Assembly (NCBI GenBank): GCA_002309885.1
Contig: DBYP01000015.1
Span: 1 to 53,650 of the forward strand
Source: Verrucomicrobia bacterium UBA1183
GTDB taxonomy: Bacteria; Verrucomicrobiota; Verrucomicrobiia; Opitutales; UBA9783
DNA length: 53,650 bases
Reading direction: 5' to 3'
Part shown: positions 50,128 through 53,650 of the stretch, one piece after another
How positions within the stretch are numbered: the first letter of the stretch is position 1
Layout: every line of letters starts with the position of its first letter
The notes under the pieces: model-generated
Told to the model about the DNA's origin: nothing
The model's database searches: none
The model's input: the letters and a program-made list of their open reading frames with translations, nothing else
Made by a program: the position numbers and the translations under genes

Positions 50128-51327
50128 ATGCCATTAGAGCTAAGAAAAGATAGGAACGGTAAAATAAGGAATCACTGGTACGGACGCTATGAAGCAAACG
50201 GAAAACGTTATTGTGTCAATTTAGGGGTCGAAGTACGAGGTAAGATACCGACGTCATTGAAACAGTTTGGTGATATTGCTTTTGAACGTTCTCGCGCAGA
50301 AGCACAATTAAAGTTAAAACATCTTATTGAAGAAGTCCATTCAACTAAGAATGCAAGTGACTTGCTTAAACGAGCCTATGAGATATCGCAAGGCGTCAAA
50401 GTAAAGGAAGTACCCTTGGATGATTTAGCGAAATCCTGGGCGAAATTACCGCGTTCTCGAGCCATTACCAAGCGTCATGAGATGGAATGTATGCGCCGGT
50501 TGAATAAGTTTGTTGAATTTATCCAGAAGAATTATCGGAACTTGCAGTATTTATCGCAGATTACGCCACAGATTGCGCATCATTATCTAAGGTACGAGCA
50601 AGGCCGTGGAATTGCTCCAAAAACATATAATGATATTTTGAAGCTGTTGCGTTCAGCTTTTGAACAATTGCGAGAAGATGGACAAAATCCCTTCAAGAAA
50701 ATTCCAACGCAAGAATCAGAAACGATTTTTCGAAAGCCTTACACCGAAGAGGAATTGCAACAGATTTTAACAGTATCCGAAAATCATCCGTTCATTCGAC
50801 CGATTATTGTCTTGGGTATTATGACAGCCATGCGTCGTGGGGATTGTTGTTTGTTGAAATGGGAAGATGTCGATCTGCATTCGAATTTCATCAAGGTTAA
50901 AACTTCCAAAACCGGTGCTATGGTTGAAATCCCAATTTGGCCAACGTTGAGAGATGAATTATTGAAAGCTCAGCAAAGCACCAAAAAACTTGAAGGTTAT
51001 GTTTATCCAGAACAAGCCAAAATGTACCAAGAAAATCCTGATGGTATTACTTTTCGTATCAAGCGTGTTTTAAATGAAGCCGGTTTTCAAACAGAAGATG
51101 AACATGAACGCGATCATGGCTTACGTCGTGCTTCCATTCGTGGCTTCCACGCGTTTCGTGTTACTTGGGTAACCTTGGCCCTGAATAATAATGTGCCGTT
51201 AGAAATCATAAGGCGCATCACAGGTCATCGTACAACAGAAATCGTCCTTAAGCACTATTATCAGCCCAACCGCGAAGATTTTCGTAACGCTTTAAAATCT
51301 AAAATGCCGGAAATTTTAATGAGATAA
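50128..51327 (+). CDS. Tyrosine-type site-specific integrase
   Basis: A 399-residue phage-type integrase. The N-terminal part (RNHWYGRYEANGKRYCVNLG) is an arm-binding-like domain, the core-binding domain spans about 95-200, and the catalytic domain about 205-390. Active-site residues are visible: Arg in TAMRRGDCCLLKW, Lys in VKTSKTG, His-x-x-Arg in GFHAFRVTWVTLA, His in ITGHRTTEIVLKHYY with the nucleophile Tyr. GAAAGAG upstream is a moderate ribosome site. Position just downstream of tRNA-fMet shows it as the integration gene of a genomic island or prophage continuing to the right. Codon use does not look strongly foreign. Confidence 0.94.
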   Translation: MPLELRKDRNGKIRNHWYGRYEANGKRYCVNLGVEVRGKIPTSLKQFGDIAFERSRAEAQLKLKHLIEEVHSTKNASDLLKRAYEISQGVKVKEVPLDDLAKSWAKLPRSRAITKRHEMECMRRLNKFVEFIQKNYRNLQYLSQITPQIAHHYLRYEQGRGIAPKTYNDILKLLRSAFEQLREDGQNPFKKIPTQESETIFRKPYTEEELQQILTVSENHPFIRPIIVLGIMTAMRRGDCCLLKWEDVDLHSNFIKVKTSKTGAMVEIPIWPTLRDELLKAQQSTKKLEGYVYPEQAKMYQENPDGITFRIKRVLNEAGFQTEDEHERDHGLRRASIRGFHAFRVTWVTLALNNNVPLEIIRRITGHRTTEIVLKHYYQPNREDFRNALKSKMPEILMR

Positions 51328-51331
51328 ATTT

Positions 51332-52606
51332 ATGAACGATAAAAAAATAATGAATAGTAAATCCATTCAATCGAAAAAATTAGAAGAAGTAAGACGTGAA
51401 GATGTATGTACAGTTCCAGAGGCCTTACACTACATGTTTTTTGGATTAGAACCTGGAAGTGAATATGATGTCCGTTTAGCAAATAAACTGATTTCTGATT
51501 TGGTAAATCAATGTAAAACTAGCGTGTGGTACAAAGAAAAGAACTTAGAATGGGGTATCAATCTTAATTTTACAAAGGTAAAGGAGGCCCAAAAAAATTG
51601 CCCTTTTTGCTTCCTTGAGAATGCTATAAGGGAAGGTAGAATAAGATTATATGAAAAAGTGATTATTGGAAATGCCGATAGGTATTACTTGTTCGATAAT
51701 TTTTTAAATTTTAATTTTTATTGTAGCTCTATGCCCTTACATCCGCTGCCATACCGTCTAACAAGCGCAGCAAGACCTTTGCAGAATTATTTCATATATC
51801 TTCAGGATTTAAAAAAGATCGTAAAGGAACCTTATTTTGCTGACATTTGGAAGGATAATAAAGATAATCCTTTAAAAAAATCTAAAAATGATGCTGAAAC
51901 CATTTTCGATAAATTAAAGGATTGGAATTCAAATTTGGTTTATAATACCTTGAATAGTATATATGAAAATGGTAATTTGGTTGAAGAGAATGGATCTGCT
52001 TCGGCCGATTTACTATTAACAAAGGAAACTTTCCCTATTATAAAAGTACTTCATGAAGCAAGTACTATTTATGCGATCGGTTATGCTCGAAATTCCAAAA
52101 AAATATACTTTGACAAAGATGATAATTTCCAGGAATTGAGAAGCTTGGTACGACAATATCAAGTATTAAAAAATCCGAAAAAGTACGAGTTTGATCTGGA
52201 ATTGGAAATTCGTTTACGGGAGGATTCCGTTAACTCCCCAGCTTCCCCTCAGTTAAAAAACGAACTGATTCTTAAGCATAAAGGCGACAAAATATTCCTT
52301 AAAAATATAAGCAAAATGCCTTATCATTTTTTAAGTTTATTAATCGCATTTCCTAATAAATCATTAAAAAAAAGTGTATTGAATACGATTATATCGCTTT
52401 TGTATGAAGAAATTGGAGAAAAAGATGAATGTAAAACAATAGAATATCTTAACAAAAAATTGAAAGACGCTTTGCGAATTTCTGATAAACAAACTTCGAA
52501 ACGAGTAAAAAACATCTGCAAAATGTACGGGAAAGAGAGTTTAAGTGATTTATTATTTAAAATAGTTGATGATTCGATAGCATATATTCCTTTCAAAAAG
52601 AGATAA
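51332..52606 (+). CDS. Unknown 424-residue protein of the integrated element
   Basis: A soluble, Lys/Asn-rich protein of no family I recognise. It begins five bases after the integrase stop, so is probably co-translated. A CPFC pair (in KNCPFCFLENAIREG) could be half of a metal site, but no second pair is obvious. The last 110 residues are helical and resemble a winged-helix or other DNA-binding region (LSLLIAFPNKSLKKSVLNTI, KKLKDALRISDKQTSKRVKNICKMYG). The AT-rich composition is more marked than in the chromosomal genes. An accessory role in integration, regulation or host interaction are equally open. A terminator follows within 25 bases. Confidence 0.75.
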   Translation: MNDKKIMNSKSIQSKKLEEVRREDVCTVPEALHYMFFGLEPGSEYDVRLANKLISDLVNQCKTSVWYKEKNLEWGINLNFTKVKEAQKNCPFCFLENAIREGRIRLYEKVIIGNADRYYLFDNFLNFNFYCSSMPLHPLPYRLTSAARPLQNYFIYLQDLKKIVKEPYFADIWKDNKDNPLKKSKNDAETIFDKLKDWNSNLVYNTLNSIYENGNLVEENGSASADLLLTKETFPIIKVLHEASTIYAIGYARNSKKIYFDKDDNFQELRSLVRQYQVLKNPKKYEFDLELEIRLREDSVNSPASPQLKNELILKHKGDKIFLKNISKMPYHFLSLLIAFPNKSLKKSVLNTIISLLYEEIGEKDECKTIEYLNKKLKDALRISDKQTSKRVKNICKMYGKESLSDLLFKIVDDSIAYIPFKKR

Positions 52607-52616
52607 CTTTAGTCTC

Positions 52617-52698
52617 TTTTCGCAATGAAGCCTTCCTTTTTCGCAATGGAGGGCTTTTTTATACCTTTTGCTTTCTAAAATATTGCACTTTTCGCAAT
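52617..52698 (+). repeat. Three direct copies of TTTTCGCAAT
   Basis: Identical decamers occur at 52617-52626, 52638-52647 and 52689-52698, the first spacing being 21 bp (two helical turns) and the second 51 bp. They precede the HTH gene. Possible roles are binding sites for the HTH protein, integrase arm sites or replication iterons. The first two flank and enter a terminator, so part of the repetition could be due to the hairpin. Confidence 0.6.
52628..52660 (+). terminator. Rho-independent terminator after the 424-residue ORF
   Basis: AAGCCTTCC pairs with GGAGGGCTT (one G-T) around a TTTTTCGCAAT loop, followed by six T. It ends the int-424 unit. The remainder of 52661-52873 is AT-rich spacer with the third decamer and presumably the promoter of the next genes. 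Confidence 0.85.
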
Positions 52699-52873
52699 TG
52701 CCACGTAAAAAACACTAAGATTTTGGTTTATCGTAACGTTTCCTTAAAAAATCAACTGCGAAGGGGTGCCCAAACACTTTTGATCTCAGTATACATCAAG
52801 TTTTTCTAGAAAACATTCATTGTCCAGCATTGTCTTTTGGATTTTCCCAAAAAACTAATTTTGTATTGTTGGC

Positions 52874-53167
52874 ATGAGAGATTTTAAAGATCTAATAAAC
52901 TCTCTTGCAAACGCGGACGATAAGACCTTGGAACGGGTTCAGTCTGTATTGCAAGGAGAAGGACACAACTTAGATAGCAAACAGCCTTTGCTATTAACGA
53001 AACGGCAAGTTCAAAAACTGCTCAATATAAGCCGAACGACGCTTTGGCGAATGATAAAAGCAGGGATTTTGACTGCGGTTGAAATTTATCCGGGGATGGA
53101 ACGGATTTCGAGTGATTGCATAGAAAGGCTTCTTAGTAAGCGTAGGGAGGAAAATCAAAATGATTGA
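52874..53167 (+). CDS. AlpA/excisionase-like helix-turn-helix protein
   Basis: A 97-residue protein. The C-terminal half has a MerR/excisionase-like HTH: LLTKRQVQKLLNISRTTLWRMIKAG followed by a wing-like VEIYPGMERISSDCIERLL. This pattern is common to AlpA-type regulators and recombination directionality factors encoded beside tyrosine integrases. The N-terminal part (LINSLANADDKTLERVQSVL) is helical and may dimerise. It overlaps the next gene by eight bases. Likely function: control of excision or of the element's replication genes; which one cannot be told. Confidence 0.8.
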   Translation: MRDFKDLINSLANADDKTLERVQSVLQGEGHNLDSKQPLLLTKRQVQKLLNISRTTLWRMIKAGILTAVEIYPGMERISSDCIERLLSKRREENQND

Positions 53168-53650
53168 TATCGCAGAAATAAAAACGAACTATACGATAGA
53201 AGACATATTTTCGGAATTGGGGCTCTCATGGAGGTCGACAGGTGCCTTTCAATGCCCATTTCACGATAAACATGCCCACAATGATAAAAATGTATCATGT
53301 GTATTTTGGAAAGATCACAAAGGAATTAAGTGTTTTGGATGTGGGTATAATGCCAATCTTTTTGATTTCGTAAAAGATTATCTAAACTTGGATATAAAGG
53401 ACACCGTAAATTGGTTTAAGGAACACTTTAATTTAACAGATGTCGATGAGACCAATGACGTTGCTCAATTAGCGAACAGGCTTAATATTTCTGAGGAAGC
53501 TATAAATTTGGCGATAAAGGATAACTACTTAAAGTTTTATTCAAAGCATGGGATACGTTATTGGGGTATATCTGAAGAGAGCCCATTAAACGTAACTCAA
53601 GAGCGTCGTTTGGATGGTCAAATGATCGAATTTGAAAATGGTACTACAGC
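53160..53650 (+). CDS. CHC2 zinc-finger primase-like protein (partial, cut by window end)
   Basis: The frame opens with ATG at 53160, has GGGAGGA eight bases upstream, and runs open to the window edge (163 residues). A CHC2-type zinc finger as in DnaG and phage/plasmid primases is seen: CPFHDKHAHNDKN, then CVFW, then KCFGCGYNANLFDFVKDYL, giving C-x2-H ... C-x2-C. The rest is helical (LANRLNISEEAINLAIKDN). It is coupled to the HTH gene and suggests the element carries its own replication initiation or a primase-helicase. The catalytic part lies outside the window. Confidence 0.85.
   Translation, partial: MIDIAEIKTNYTIEDIFSELGLSWRSTGAFQCPFHDKHAHNDKNVSCVFWKDHKGIKCFGCGYNANLFDFVKDYLNLDIKDTVNWFKEHFNLTDVDETNDVAQLANRLNISEEAINLAIKDNYLKFYSKHGIRYWGISEESPLNVTQERRLDGQMIEFENGTT

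Overview
The window looks like a chromosomal segment of a Gram-negative bacterium of moderate-to-low GC, most likely in the PVC group (Verrucomicrobiota or Chlamydiota side) and probably host-associated. The evidence is LPS genes (an LpxL-type acyltransferase fused to a GT9 glycosyltransferase, HldE-type adenylyltransferase, KdsD), flagellar FliD, a McsB/ClpC pair, a CesT-like type III secretion chaperone, and proteins with eukaryote-like modules. The taxonomic call is inference from gene content only.

Layout. 1-16.5 kb is dense and co-directional: the end of an unknown gene, nusB-ftsY-rmuC, mcsB-clpC-CesT-like chaperone-cysS, then sulP-tilS, ftsH-def-lpxL/GT9, many with 4-nt ATGA overlaps. 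16.5-20.6 kb holds a secreted leucine-rich-repeat protein, preceded by a stray insertion-sequence end, and dnaX, whose frame ends just after an A9 tract and continues in the -1 frame. 20.6-25.3 kb (minus strand) carries fliD, bracketed by two inverted copies of a roughly 220-bp structured repeat, and fabF-acpP-fabG. 25.4-34 kb holds a 1179-residue AsmA-like protein, a GspE/PilT-like ATPase with an FmdB zinc ribbon, and a small ORF followed by a proline-rich 542-residue protein. That protein carries what I read as two tandem WASP-like actin/Arp2/3-binding modules, and it is the most striking item here. fbaB follows. 34-45 kb (mainly minus strand) holds hldE-type, ABC transport, MFS, asnB, tatD and NMT1-type genes. 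45-48.9 kb holds a HAD-like lipoprotein, argS, a small zinc ribbon and kdsD.

Mobile DNA. A family of roughly 200-220-bp intergenic elements with terminal inverted repeats (GTGTCTACA) and internal perfect hairpins (MITE-like) occurs in at least seven full or core copies plus fragments. An IS30-type element with 24-bp ends occurs as three defective copies and one solo end. The core of the hairpin element is embedded in the IS30 transposase gene at the same junctions in different copies, so the composite has itself spread.

From about 49.9 kb to the window end an integrative element begins: initiator tRNA-Met, tyrosine integrase, an unknown 424-residue protein, TTTTCGCAAT repeats, an AlpA-like HTH protein and a CHC2 zinc-finger primase-like gene cut by the window edge.

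Working together: the CesT-like chaperone, the WASP-like protein and the LRR protein make a coherent but unproven picture of a bacterium that delivers proteins into a eukaryotic host and may manipulate actin. All domain calls are by eye; no database search was run.
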